Source: UBA9926 sp913064795
GTDB taxonomy: Bacteria > Pseudomonadota > Gammaproteobacteria > Pseudomonadales > Azotimanducaceae
Direction: 5' to 3'
Assembly: GCA_045560765.1 (NCBI GenBank)
Contig: JBJKZD010000009.1
Coordinates: 310,001-374,000, forward strand
Length of the DNA: 64,000 nt
Made by a program: the position numbers and the translations under genes. Under the pieces are notes generated by a model that was not told the origin of the DNA, did not search any database, and worked only from the letters and a program-made list of their open reading frames with translations. Of this stretch, positions 34,919-44,908 are shown one piece after another (position 1 is the stretch's first letter; every line of letters begins with the position of its first letter).

Positions 34919-35775
34919 TTTGAACCTCCTGCTCTTTCAAAGGCCAACAGCGCGGCCCGACGGCCCAAAACACCAGCCACTTTTGTTCGATACTCTACCG
35001 TGCCCCGCTTATCATCGATCGGGTTACACGCGGCTCGACAGGCTTTCGCCATTTTCTCAAGCGCAGCATCCTCTAATTTTGTCCCAATGATCGCTCTGGC
35101 AGCCGCTGGAACGATCACTGCCGTTGGCGCAACCGCTCCCAAAACGACCTTTGCAGCTGTCACGACGCCGCGAGACAACGTCAAATTCACCGCGGCACTG
35201 ACCACGGCAATATCCATTTCGGTTCTGGGTGTAAATCGCAAATAAGCGTCTGCGGACTTTCCTGCGCGCGCAGGCAGAACGACGGCTTCTATAAACTCAT
35301 CACGTCCTAGGCTCGTCTTACCCGGCCCTAGAACAACTTTCTCGACCCCGACTCGGCGCTTACCTTTTGGCCCTACGATCAACGCCTTTGCGCCCGCAGC
35401 AATCAGCGCTGGAACACTGTCGGCTGCTGGGGAGGCATTACAAAGATTACCCACCACGGTGCAGCGTCCTTGGATCTGATCCGAACCGATCAAGTTGGCC
35501 GCCTCAACGACACCCGGCCAGAGCCCTCGTAACCGCTCTGATTCGCCCAGTTCAATGGCAGGCACGGCACCACCGATGTGGACCCCACCCGCCGCTACTT
35601 TCAGCACTTTCATACTGTCGATTCGTTTAATGTCCAAAACCAAATCGGGCTCAATCATCCCCATTTTCATACGAACCAAAAGATCCGTCCCGCCGGCTAA
35701 AACATGCGCCGCGCCGGATTCTCCGGCAAGAATTGATGCCGCAGCTTTTGTAGTTGTTGGTGATTCAAATCTCAT
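34915..35775 (-). CDS. FAD-binding subunit of molybdenum hydroxylase
   Basis: The 286-residue medium subunit of the CoxM/XdhB type has FAD-binding motifs near residues 30-36 (AGGTDLLVRMK) and 100-112 (TVVGNLCNASPAADS), with a CO-dehydrogenase flavoprotein C-terminal domain. It takes electrons from the 2Fe-2S subunit and passes them to the final acceptor. It is the first gene of the operon (FAD, 2Fe-2S, Mo subunit, MoaD-like); GAGGGG is close to the ATG. No XdhC-like maturation factor is visible nearby. Confidence 0.95.
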   Translation of the reverse strand: MRFESPTTTKAAASILAGESGAAHVLAGGTDLLVRMKMGMIEPDLVLDIKRIDSMKVLKVAAGGVHIGGAVPAIELGESERLRGLWPGVVEAANLIGSDQIQGRCTVVGNLCNASPAADSVPALIAAGAKALIVGPKGKRRVGVEKVVLGPGKTSLGRDEFIEAVVLPARAGKSADAYLRFTPRTEMDIAVVSAAVNLTLSRGVVTAAKVVLGAVAPTAVIVPAAARAIIGTKLEDAALEKMAKACRAACNPIDDKRGTVEYRTKVAGVLGRRAALLAFERAGGSK

Positions 35776-36017
35776 AATACCCCTCGTCTAGTTTTTCTGT
35801 CGCAACCCCACTCCAAAGTGGCCAATTTCCAGTCAGTTCTGTTTGGCCATTGCCCGAAGTATTTTGTTGCCAGCCTCTCCATCTAAACGTAGACGGAATA
35901 GCAAATCAATTGCTCTTGGTACTTTTTTTCGCTTTTGACCCTCGCAAGATTCAGTGGGAAGATCAGTCTTCAAAAAAACTTTCGCATCTTCTTTTATTCG
36001 GCCTGAGACCGCACATT

Positions 36018-37487
36018 ATGACGACTCAAACTAACGCACAACACATCGTAGAGACCCACAGCGGCTTAATTGCAGGCCGCTCAAAGCACGGAACATTATT
36101 ATTTTCTGGCATTCCCTATGCGGCGCCTCCGATTGGTCCAAAGCGATTCAAAGCGGCGGTTGAGATTGCCCCATGGAGCGGAATCAGAGACGCCACCCAA
36201 TTTGGGCCAGCGGCACCACAGATTCCCTCCGGGGGCATGACTGACAGCGCCCCTGTCAACTGGAGTGAAGACTGTTTGACTCTCAACGTCATGACCCCCA
36301 GTACCGAGGGAGCGCCAAGGCCCGTCTTAGTTTGGATTCATGGCGGCGCCTATCGCTCTGGCCAGGGCGCCATCCCCTGGTATAACGGCGTCAATTTTGC
36401 AACCCACGGCGATATCGTTGTCGTGACCATCAATTATCGTTTGGGTGCCCTGGGCTTTACTGACTTATCGCAATTTGGACCTGGTTTTGAAACTTCAGGC
36501 GTCAATGGTCTGCTCGATCAAATTAAGGCCTTGGAATGGGTTCAAACTAACATTCATCAATTCGGGGGAGATCCCGGAAGAGTGACCATCGCCGGGGAAT
36601 CCGCAGGCGGATTCTCTGTGACTTCTCTGGTCGGATCTCCTCGCGCGTCTGGATTGTTTCATCGTGCAATCCCCCAGAGCGGCGCAGGACACCACACCCT
36701 CACAGCCGACGAGGGCCGACGCGTCGCCGAACTCCTGATGGCTCATTCTGAATGTGGCTCGGTCGATGCGCTGATGAACTGCTCGGTTGAGACCCTTCTG
36801 GCCGCCCAGGATAAAGCCTCAGCCCAATACCACAAAGAGGGACACTCCCCCGGGGTCCAGGCGTTCTATCCCGTTGAAGGCAACGAGGTCATCCCAACAA
36901 CGCTGCTCGGCGCCATCGCGTCTGGCGTTGGCAAGGACATTCCAATGTTAATCGGCACCAACAAAGATGAAGCCTCTTTGTTTATCTGGGAAACGATGTC
37001 AGCGGAAACCGTTATTCGCCAATGTGAGCAATATGGCGACGCAGCACTCTATGAAAGCTATCGTTTGATTTATCCTGAGATGTCGGTAACCGAAATTGCC
37101 ATCCAGTTGTCTACCGACTTCTCTTTTAAAATTCCCGCGGTGCGACTGGCTGAACTCAGAGAAGCGAACGGAAGCGAAACGTTTCTGTACCAATTCGATT
37201 GGGAATCACGTGCGCCGCATCTGAAGTCGACCCACGCGCTCGAAATACCCTTTATGTTTAACGTGCTTGATGCGCCCGGTGTTGCGGCCTTTGTTGGACG
37301 CGGAGACCTACCTTACGATCTCGCTGATGAGATGCACCGGGTCTGGACTCATTTTATTCAAGGAGATTCACCGGGCTGGTCGAGTTACAGCGCCTCAGAC
37401 CGCATCGCTATGCATTTCGATACCGAATCCTCTCTGGTCTCGGCAGACCACGCCGCGGCGATCGCTCTCTGGGAAGGCATCCGCTAG
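36018..37487 (+). CDS. type B carboxylesterase
   Basis: This is an alpha/beta-hydrolase of 489 residues in the cholinesterase/para-nitrobenzyl esterase group. The start ETHSGLIAGRSKHG and FSGIPYAAPPIGPKRF is typical, followed by EDCLTLNVM, the oxyanion loop WIHGGAYRSGQG and the nucleophile Ser195 in IAGESAGGFSV. The acid and His lie in the C-terminal half. There is no signal peptide, so it is probably cytoplasmic. I preferred the ATG at 36018 because the family N-terminus begins there. It is convergent with the GST gene, with a 5-bp gap. It hydrolyses esters; the substrate is unknown. Confidence 0.93.
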   Translation: MTTQTNAQHIVETHSGLIAGRSKHGTLLFSGIPYAAPPIGPKRFKAAVEIAPWSGIRDATQFGPAAPQIPSGGMTDSAPVNWSEDCLTLNVMTPSTEGAPRPVLVWIHGGAYRSGQGAIPWYNGVNFATHGDIVVVTINYRLGALGFTDLSQFGPGFETSGVNGLLDQIKALEWVQTNIHQFGGDPGRVTIAGESAGGFSVTSLVGSPRASGLFHRAIPQSGAGHHTLTADEGRRVAELLMAHSECGSVDALMNCSVETLLAAQDKASAQYHKEGHSPGVQAFYPVEGNEVIPTTLLGAIASGVGKDIPMLIGTNKDEASLFIWETMSAETVIRQCEQYGDAALYESYRLIYPEMSVTEIAIQLSTDFSFKIPAVRLAELREANGSETFLYQFDWESRAPHLKSTHALEIPFMFNVLDAPGVAAFVGRGDLPYDLADEMHRVWTHFIQGDSPGWSSYSASDRIAMHFDTESSLVSADHAAAIALWEGIR

Positions 37488-37492
37488 GGCCT

Positions 37493-38641
37493 TTAGGAGG
37501 GGCCGCTGCGGATCACAAAACGCTGATCGACCCGCTCTAAGGCGTGGGTCACGGGCTCTGAGAGCAAGCGCGCCAACGTATCGCAGGACAGGGCAGCCAA
37601 GACTCTCGACTGTTCTTGTTCGTCGAGCTGTTGAAAAAAAATACGGCTACGCTGGGAGACCCACTCAGCGTAAACGCTTGTTCGATGTACAACGTCTTGT
37701 CCCCGGTCTTCGATTTGAACCGCCTCAAGCATCGGTTGATCCTCATCTGGAGCAATCACCGACCCCTCCCTGAGGCCCTTAGCTTGGATCGTCGCCTTAA
37801 ATGCTTTGGCACCCAAAACGAAGGGCCCAGCGAAGTTCAGCGCCAAAAATTCAAGTATTTTGATCGCTGTTTCGGGAAGCGCATCATTCTCCAGCAGTGC
37901 AATCTCAACGTCAAAGAACTCTGGTGCTTGAACCTCGGGAAGTAACATATTCTCAACCCACCGAAACGTTCTAGGTGCATGATCCTGCATACATCTTAAT
38001 CCAGCGGGGTCTCGGCCAAGGTGCGCGTGCATTGCACCCATGATCGAATAATCCGCCTGAGTGGGCTGGCCCCCTAAAAAATAAGGATGCGCCTCGAGGT
38101 GCGCCTCGAACAAAGCCAGCAGCGCCAGATACTGCGCGTCAAGTTCAGCTCTAACCTCAGCCGTCGATTCTGGCAGTCCATAGCTGGTCATTCGATCGGT
38201 AATCAGCTGTCCATACTTTCGTAGTTCCTCATCGGAACCCTGAGGGCGAAACGATCGACCAAAGTCCAATGTAATAAAAGGCTGATTTTCATTGAACAAC
38301 CAACGATGTTTCCAGGCCAATGTCACCAATCCCTCACTGGCCAGTAACTCCATTAGGCGAACGAATACCCCCTGCTTCGGAGTCCTTGGTAATGCCGGCA
38401 GCGCCTGGAACCGCGCCTCCAGAAAGTCAACAATCGCAATGCTGTCCTGCACGACCAGCCCCTCTGGGGTTGTTAACTGCGGGATCCGGTGGGTTCCCGA
38501 CGTTGGCCGTACTTCACTGCGAAAAACGGGGTCACTCGGCAACCGTTCAACAAAGGAAATTCCTTTTTTACGGAGATAACTTCGAACTTTCGCCGTGTAA
38601 TAGGATGCGTACGAGCCATAGAGCGTATAAGTTGATGGCAT
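37493..38641 (-). CDS. glutathione S-transferase-like protein with C-terminal extension
   Basis: In this 382-residue protein an N-terminal thioredoxin-like domain (TYTLYGSYASYYTAKVRSYLRKKGISF, then THRIPQLTTPEG and VVQDSIAIVDFLEAR) is followed by a long helical domain with FLGGQPTQADYSIMGAMHAHLGRDP near residue 190. It is about 150 residues longer than ordinary GSTs; the extra C-terminal part has no motif I recognise. GGAG precedes the ATG at good spacing. Such long GST-like proteins are common in lipid-degrading marine bacteria, mostly without known substrates. Confidence 0.85.
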   Translation of the reverse strand: MPSTYTLYGSYASYYTAKVRSYLRKKGISFVERLPSDPVFRSEVRPTSGTHRIPQLTTPEGLVVQDSIAIVDFLEARFQALPALPRTPKQGVFVRLMELLASEGLVTLAWKHRWLFNENQPFITLDFGRSFRPQGSDEELRKYGQLITDRMTSYGLPESTAEVRAELDAQYLALLALFEAHLEAHPYFLGGQPTQADYSIMGAMHAHLGRDPAGLRCMQDHAPRTFRWVENMLLPEVQAPEFFDVEIALLENDALPETAIKILEFLALNFAGPFVLGAKAFKATIQAKGLREGSVIAPDEDQPMLEAVQIEDRGQDVVHRTSVYAEWVSQRSRIFFQQLDEQEQSRVLAALSCDTLARLLSEPVTHALERVDQRFVIRSGPS

Positions 38642-38826
38642 AGCGCTGCTCCAACGACTGCTTCAAAAGGGCTCGCAGTTTACCCGATTTTCGAGTCTTC
38701 CTGGATTCGAACCTTTGTTGCCATTGTCAAAGCAAGGGCGATGATCTTCTATTTTTGAAGCTGCTGTTGCTCGACCGCCACCCACGGGGCCCACCCCTTT
38801 TGCAGCGCTTGCGCGGTTCCGTCAGG

Positions 38827-39294
38827 CTACGAGCCTTCAGGTTGCAATCGCTCACCTTCTGGATTTAACCGAATCACCACATGCCGCCGGGCCGCAAGTT
38901 TGAGATCCTCGGCATTAGGCTGAAGTCGCCAATTCAGACGCACCCCAGCGAAGGGCGCATCAAGCCGGTTGTGAGCAATCAGCTGGGTCATTTCACGCTC
39001 GATTTGATCAACGTCTTCGGACTCGACTCGAACCCCTGCTGCTCGGCGCCGGCCTCGGTAGAACACACCTACTGTTCCGGCAGGCTCAAGGTTGCGCCAC
39101 CAAAGATTGCTGCTCAAGGTTAAACAAACCCACTCCCCCGAATCCGAGGCATAACTCACCGGAATCTTGTAGATTTTTCCGGTCCTGCGGCCTACCACCT
39201 CTAGCAATAACAACTGAAAACTGATGAGCCAGTGTAACCGCGAGGCCAAAAGCCACCCGACCACCGGATTAATCATGCTAAAAAACAACTTCAT
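38827..39294 (-). CDS. Ddn-like nitroreductase / deazaflavin-dependent oxidoreductase family protein
   Basis: The protein has 155 residues. LLEVVGRRTGKIYKIPVSYASDSGEWVCLT, then SSNLWWRNLEPAGTVGVFYRGRRR, is characteristic of the DUF385/Ddn group, whose best-studied members in mycobacteria use F420. An N-terminal hydrophobic segment (MINPVVGWLLASRLHWLISFQ) may associate with the membrane. The ATG at 39294 has GGGAG seven bases upstream and is preferred to a start eight codons earlier. It lies upstream of the GST-like gene on the same strand. Confidence 0.88.
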   Translation of the reverse strand: MKLFFSMINPVVGWLLASRLHWLISFQLLLLEVVGRRTGKIYKIPVSYASDSGEWVCLTLSSNLWWRNLEPAGTVGVFYRGRRRAAGVRVESEDVDQIEREMTQLIAHNRLDAPFAGVRLNWRLQPNAEDLKLAARRHVVIRLNPEGERLQPEGS

Positions 39295-39480
39295 CTTTGC
39301 ACTCCCGCAGCTAACCAACCTTTACGACGCAAGACAGTCCTAGGATCCATCCAAAATCAATGGAAGGACCCCGGCGCGGCTTTGCTTTCCCCTGGGTTCT
39401 GATACGAATGCTGCTTCTGTCATTGGTACAGGCCTGTTATGGTCGACATCTGACTTCAAGAAATCTCTGATTGCTAAATT

Positions 39481-40869
39481 GTGTTATCCCTGAAGGCCAA
39501 ATCGCCCACCTACCAAACGCTTCCCCGGGGCATCATTTTAGCCTATGCCGCACCGCGCATTGCGTTTGGCATTATGGGGACCCTTTTTGGCGTCTATTTC
39601 ATGAAGTTTGCGACTGATGTGTTGTTGATTGCGCCAGCTGTGATCGGGACCATCCTCGCCATCGGTCGATTTTGGGATGGTGTTACCGACCCGCTGATCG
39701 GCTACTTATCTGATCGGACCCGCTCTCCGATCGGACGCCGCCGAATTTGGCTGTTCGCGGCGGCTCTACCGATGGGATTGTCCTTGATCGGAATTTGGTC
39801 ACCTCCAGAATTCCTTGAAGGCATCGCCTTAATCACCTGGTTGATGATCTGCCTACTGCTCTACGAAACCGCCCAGACCGCATTTTTCGTGCCTCATGGT
39901 GCTTTGTCTGTCGAGCTTACGATGGACTATCACGAACGAACCCGGCTTTATGGCCTCAGCCATATGGTCGGGATTTTTGGGGTAGCCGCAGGACTTCTAT
40001 CCCTCGAACTGATGCAGCAGGCAGAAGATAAACGATTGTTTGCGTTTCAGCTGTCAATGTTCGCCGCCACTTGTATTACCTGTCTCGTCGTATGGACCAC
40101 ATTCTTATTGCCGGAACGCACGGATTTTCAGGGCAGAGCTCAGAAAAATCCGTTTCAAACGTTTCTCGACATCCTACGCAACCCCCACGCGAGACTGCTG
40201 CTTTTCGTCTATGGGATAGAAACTTTCGGCGGTGCGACCCTCGGCATCCTTGCGGCCTACGCCGCGGAATATGTCGTAAAGATGGACTCTCTCGTCATCA
40301 TTTTGATTGTTTACCAACTGCCCCAATTTTTATTCGCCCCGCTCTGGATTCGCTTGTCGAAGCTGACTGGAAAGAGGAATCTGTGGATTTTAGGGACACT
40401 GATCTCAGCCATTTCTTTCGGTAGTTTGTATTTTGCTGGTGCTGGAGATGACCTTTACGTCTATTGCTGCTGTTTTTTTGCGGGGGTCGGAGGTGGTGCT
40501 GGCGCCGTTCTGCCGCCTTCAATACAAGCAGATATTGTCGACTATGATGAGTATCTGACAGGCGAGCGCAAAGAAGGTGCTTATCTTGCGGTTTGGAACC
40601 TGGTTCGAAAGATTGCAGGCTCTATCACCGCTTTTATTGTAGGCATAGCTTTGCAGCTTTCTGGCTTTGAACCCAATGTCGAGCAATCCGAGCTCGCCCA
40701 AAATACCATTCGAACCCTGCTGGCCATCATGCCCTGCGTTTGTTATATCATTGGCGCCCTCTTCCTCGTTAAATTTTCATTTAACGAAAAAGAGCACCGC
40801 GAAGTGAGTGCGGTACTGGTCGAGCGCCGATCTGCACGAAATACCGACTTGCCAACGGAGACATCATGA
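39481..40869 (+). CDS. MFS transporter, GPH family
   Basis: This 462-residue membrane carrier has 12 predicted spans and the GPH/MelB marks: GRFWDGVTDPLIGYLSDRTRSPIGRRRIW near the N-terminus and IVDYDEYLTGERKEGAYLAVWNLVRK after helix 10. The start is a GTG. Its stop overlaps the start of the aldo-keto reductase gene by 4 bp (ATGA), so the two are translationally coupled and probably act on the same compound. The substrate is unknown; the family suggests a sugar or a related polyol. Confidence 0.92.
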   Translation: MLSLKAKSPTYQTLPRGIILAYAAPRIAFGIMGTLFGVYFMKFATDVLLIAPAVIGTILAIGRFWDGVTDPLIGYLSDRTRSPIGRRRIWLFAAALPMGLSLIGIWSPPEFLEGIALITWLMICLLLYETAQTAFFVPHGALSVELTMDYHERTRLYGLSHMVGIFGVAAGLLSLELMQQAEDKRLFAFQLSMFAATCITCLVVWTTFLLPERTDFQGRAQKNPFQTFLDILRNPHARLLLFVYGIETFGGATLGILAAYAAEYVVKMDSLVIILIVYQLPQFLFAPLWIRLSKLTGKRNLWILGTLISAISFGSLYFAGAGDDLYVYCCCFFAGVGGGAGAVLPPSIQADIVDYDEYLTGERKEGAYLAVWNLVRKIAGSITAFIVGIALQLSGFEPNVEQSELAQNTIRTLLAIMPCVCYIIGALFLVKFSFNEKEHREVSAVLVERRSARNTDLPTETS

Positions 40870-41837
40870 GAACATTGGGAAAACTATGGCCTGTGAGCCG
40901 CTATACGCTGGGCGGTGGCGGCATTGGACAGGTCTGGGGTGAAACCGCTCGAGCCGAAGCTGTGCTCACGGTTCAAGCCGCCATCGACGGCGGGGTCAAC
41001 CTGCTGGATTTGGCGCCGCTCTACGGCCGGGGCGAAGCCGAAGCTGTTGTTGGCGCAGCCTTTGGCGGCCAGCTACCCGAGGGCGTTCGAGTCACCAGTA
41101 AATGTTTACTCGGGACTGACAGTCCTGCAGCCATCAAGGAACGCCTAGAACAATCCGTCAGTGAAAGCCTCAAGACCATGAGACTCGAGCAGATCGATGT
41201 TTTTTTACTACACTCTCAAATCATCTTCGATGACTATGTCTTTCCGGGCTCGCTTGCGGACACCCAAGAGCAATGGTCAGTGACCCAGCAATGTTTTGAT
41301 GATGCCGTCCGTCCGGCCTTTGAGGACCTCAAAGCACGAGGTCTCATTAAGGCATGGGGGATTACTGGAACCGGTCATCCCGATGCCATTGAGGCTGTTC
41401 TGCGATCAGAGCACAAACCCGACGTCGTTCAAATCGCCACCAACTTGCTCGACAGCCCTGGAAGTTTGAAGCGCTATCTGGAACCTGCTCGACCGAGGAG
41501 CCTCATACAGATTGCAGCCGAGCGGGACATCGGAGTGATGGGCATCAGAGCGGTTCAGGCCGGCGCATTGACCACTGCCTTCGACCGTCGAATCGGCCCT
41601 CATCACCCTGAGATGCAGGATTTTGAGCGAGCCGCACCGTTTCGGGCGCTCTGCAAGCAGTGGGGCAACGACCCTGCGGTCATCGCGCATCGGTATGCCC
41701 TCGCAATGACCGGTGTCGATACTGTGGTTTTAGGGGTAAAAAACCGGCAAGAGCTGTTGGCTTGCCTAGGAGGTGCTGAGCCCCTCGAACCCGAGCAAAT
41801 GAATGAGATCGATGCACTGGGCCTTCAAAGACTTTAA
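40866..41837 (+). CDS. aldo/keto reductase
   Basis: This NAD(P)H-dependent TIM-barrel reductase has 323 residues. The catalytic Asp and Tyr are in LLDLAPLYGRGEAE, Lys in VTSKCLLG and His in DVFLLHSQ. The C-terminal cofactor region contains VLGVKNRQELLACL. It interconverts carbonyls and alcohols and resembles the L-fucose/galactose dehydrogenase-like branch. GGAG precedes the ATG. The 4-bp overlap with the GPH carrier gene ties it to whatever that protein imports. Confidence 0.93.
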   Translation: MRTLGKLWPVSRYTLGGGGIGQVWGETARAEAVLTVQAAIDGGVNLLDLAPLYGRGEAEAVVGAAFGGQLPEGVRVTSKCLLGTDSPAAIKERLEQSVSESLKTMRLEQIDVFLLHSQIIFDDYVFPGSLADTQEQWSVTQQCFDDAVRPAFEDLKARGLIKAWGITGTGHPDAIEAVLRSEHKPDVVQIATNLLDSPGSLKRYLEPARPRSLIQIAAERDIGVMGIRAVQAGALTTAFDRRIGPHHPEMQDFERAAPFRALCKQWGNDPAVIAHRYALAMTGVDTVVLGVKNRQELLACLGGAEPLEPEQMNEIDALGLQRL

Positions 41838-41938
41838 ACTGCGTCGCCCACCTCCGGGCCTATTTGTTATATTCCCACTCAATCTACAACCCGGGCTCAG
41901 TTGGATTGCTGCGCCGGCTTTACAGAGGTAGCCAGACC

Positions 41939-44785
41939 ATGACTGATCAGATCCAAGAAAAGCTTTTAAAACTCCTGCCCATGACCGCACTCGCGCTGCT
42001 CCTCGGTTGCGAGAGTTTGACCCCGTCAATCTCAGATCTAGAACAGACCCCGGCCGAGCAAGATGTTGCCGAACAAGCCTCTGTCGATCAAGCCGGTGTC
42101 GATCAAGCCATCATCAAAAGTCCGAATGACCCACGTCGCTATCGGCACAAGACTCTCCCCAATGGATTGCGGTTACTGCTGATTTCTGACCCCAGTGCTG
42201 ATAAATCTGCCGCGGCATTGGTCGCCTTCCGGGGCAGCTTTCACGACCCACAGGACCGACCAGGGCTCGCGCATTTTCTTGAGCACATGCTCTTCATCGG
42301 TACAGAAAAGTACCCAGAACCCGACGGTTATTTTGCCTTCGTAGAAAAACATGGCGGAGGGTCTAATGCCTACACCGCCCCGGATCACACCAACTATTTT
42401 TTTGATATCCAACCGGAGTATTTCCCAGAGGGCCTGGACCGATTTGCTCACTTTTTTATCGATCCTCTGCTGGATCAAGCCTACGTGGATCGGGAAAAAA
42501 ACGCCGTGCACTCCGAATATCAAATGCAGATCAAAGATGATGGCTGGAGAGGCTTTGCCGTCCAGAAAGTCGCGCTCAACCCAGAGCACCCGTTCTCAAA
42601 ATTCAATATTGGCACCCTCGACACGCTGAGCGGCGACATCTATGACGACCTGACCGATTTCTTCGAAACGCACTACTCCGCCAATCAAATGGGCGCGGTG
42701 GTGATTCATCGAGAGCCTCTTGACACGCTCGACACCTGGGTCTCTCCGCTGTTTGGCCAAATCAAAAACAGAAATCGCGCCAGAGCCGATTTTTCGATGC
42801 CACTGACCACTCCGGGTCGGCTGCCAGCAACGCTTAAACACACCAAACGTTGAAGTCTAATCGAAGCGTATCCTATGCGTTTCCGATTCCTGCGATCGAT
42901 CCCCATTACGCGACAAAGCCGACCGGCTATCTCGGTAGTTTGATCGGCCACGAAGGCGAGGGCAGCCTGCACCAGCGACTCAGCAACGAAGGATGGATTA
43001 CAGCACTTGGAGCTGGTGCTCAGAATATTGATCGTTCAAATGCCGTTTTTGAAATATCCATTGACCTGACTGAATCAGGGTTTGAGCATGTTGATGACAT
43101 CACCGACCTTGTCTTTGATTCGATCGACATGCTCCGAGAGAGCAAGCCTCAAGCCTGGCTATATGATGAGGCCGCGACCGTCGCCAATCTGGGATTCCGG
43201 TTTCGCGAGCAAATCCCATCGATCGCTACGGTTCAGAGCCTAGCGCCTAATTTAATGAAGTTTCCAACCGAGGATCTACTGGTTGCCCCTTATCTTCTGG
43301 AGAATTTTGACCCCGGGCTGATTGAATCATTTCTAAGCTTTCTCACACCTGAGAACGTCCTCAAGACCATTGCTGGGCCCGATATCGAAGGAGACTCTAG
43401 AGAACCTTGGTTCGACGTTGCCTACACACTGAGCCCAGGCATTAGTCGCGGTGAGCAACCCAATGACGGTCTCAGACTGCCCGACCCCAATCCCTTTTTG
43501 CCAAAAAATTTAGACCTGATTGCTGCGGAAAACTACGCCTCCTCGATTGATCGACGAACGTCAAGGCCTTGGTCTTTATCTCGCTCAGGACCGCGAGTTT
43601 GGCATTCCAAGGGCGATCGTGCAGGTCACGCTTCGCGGAGAAGAAGGGATCATCAGCTTGGAAGATACCACCCGCGCCGCTCTTTATAGTGACCTCGTTG
43701 AAGATAACCTCAACGCATTGGCTTATCCCGCGTTACTCGCCGGCGTTGGATATGGCATCAAGTCCGTGCCAGAAGGATTTGAAATCGGTCTTGGCGGCTA
43801 CGAAGACAAACAGATCGATCTACTCAGAGAAGTGATCGATCGACTAACCACGATGTCCATTGAATCGGAGCGCTTTGAAGTCCTGAAAAAAGACTTTAGA
43901 GAAAGTCTCGAAAACTCCCTCAAAAACCGACCCTTTCAGCAAGCGTTTGGGCGATTAACGGACACCTTGCTTTCCTCGTCTTGGACCGCAGAAGAGCACC
44001 TCGGGGCGCTTGACTCTATGACCCCCGAGGACCTGACCGCCTGGCGAGATCGCTACTTTGAAGCCATCAATATCGAAGCTTTGGTTGTGGGTAACGTGAC
44101 CTTGGAGGATGCGAACAAAATCGAGGTACTTTTATCTGAACGGTTTAATCTGACTGACCTAACCCCGGCGAGTCCGGTGGTGACGCAGATCCAAGGGCCC
44201 ACTCAAACAGTGCTGGACATCGATCACAACGACGCATCGATGGTTTTGTATCTACAAAACGACAATGCGAGCATTGAAGAAACCGCCAAAACTCGGCTTC
44301 TGGCACACGTTATTTCGCCCAAGTACTTCTCCTCGCTTCGGACAGAGCAGCAACTCGGTTATGTCGTTCAAGCATTTAGCCCGGAATTTGAGCGTCAGAG
44401 CGGGCTGGGATTCGTGATCCAATCTCCATCGGCGCCGGCAAGCGCGTTAATTTCAAAAACCCTCGAATTTCTTAAAGGTGAAGTCAGCCGAGTCAAGGCG
44501 ATGACGCCCGAGTCCTATTCAGAAAATCAACAAGGCTTGGTCTCTAGTCTCCTAGAGAAAGATAAGAACCTTGGAGAACGAGCCCATCGATACTGGTCAG
44601 ACCTCGAAGACGGTTATCTGAATTTTGATGGTCGAGCCCAAATGGCCGATGCCATTGTAGGGGTCAGCCAACCTGCGCTCATCAACCACCTTGAATCAAT
44701 GATTGCCAAATCAGAAACGGATTATCTTGTGATCACCAGCACCGGCAGGTTTGCCCAGGACGAACCTGAAACGAAGACGGATTAA
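41939..44785 (+). CDS. M16 zinc metalloprotease, lipoprotein, pitrilysin-like (two compensating frameshifts)
   Basis: This insulinase-family protease would have about 948 residues, the usual pitrilysin length. The N-terminus has a lipoprotein signal (MTALALLLGCES, lipobox LLGC), a repetitive linker (42050-42109) and then the inverted zinc motif HFLEH in GLAHFLEHMLFIG, with the distal Glu expected about 75 residues on. The frame is open from 41939 to about 42845, shifts to another frame (RSVSYAFPIPAIDPHY... to IAAENYASSI, about 43550), then returns (DERQGLGLYLAQDREF) to 44785. One missing base near 42844 and one extra near 43552 explain this. It would degrade peptides in the periplasm. GAGG lies upstream of the ATG. 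Confidence 0.88.
42050..42109 (+). repeat. in-frame 15-bp tandem repeat in the M16 lipoprotein linker, 4 copies
   Basis: Four 15-bp units (42050-42064, 42065-42079, 42080-42094, 42095-42109) encode the pentapeptides PAEQD, VAEQA, SVDQA and GVDQA between the lipidated Cys and the protease domain. The last two units share GTCGATCAAGCC exactly. The length is in frame, so copy-number change would only alter tether length. Confidence 0.8.
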
Positions 44786-44908
44786 CCCTCGTAACCGCGG
44801 GTCAGAGCGATCAGGGCAGCGCCCCAAAACCCAGCGCACAGGCTCGGACCAAGAGGCCATGAATCGTTTGGCCGAGGGCGCAGCGTTACTGCAATCATCG
44901 CTCAGTCG

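Noticed and set aside
31854..35775. CO dehydrogenase (cox) operon
   Set aside because: The subunit set matches, but the active loop AYRAPSAP lacks both the form I and form II CO dehydrogenase signatures, and no coxDEF genes are present.
38700..38720. GGATTCGAACC, which looks like the T-arm of a tRNA read on the minus strand
   Set aside because: The flanking bases do not form a T-stem and no acceptor or anticodon arm can be folded around it.
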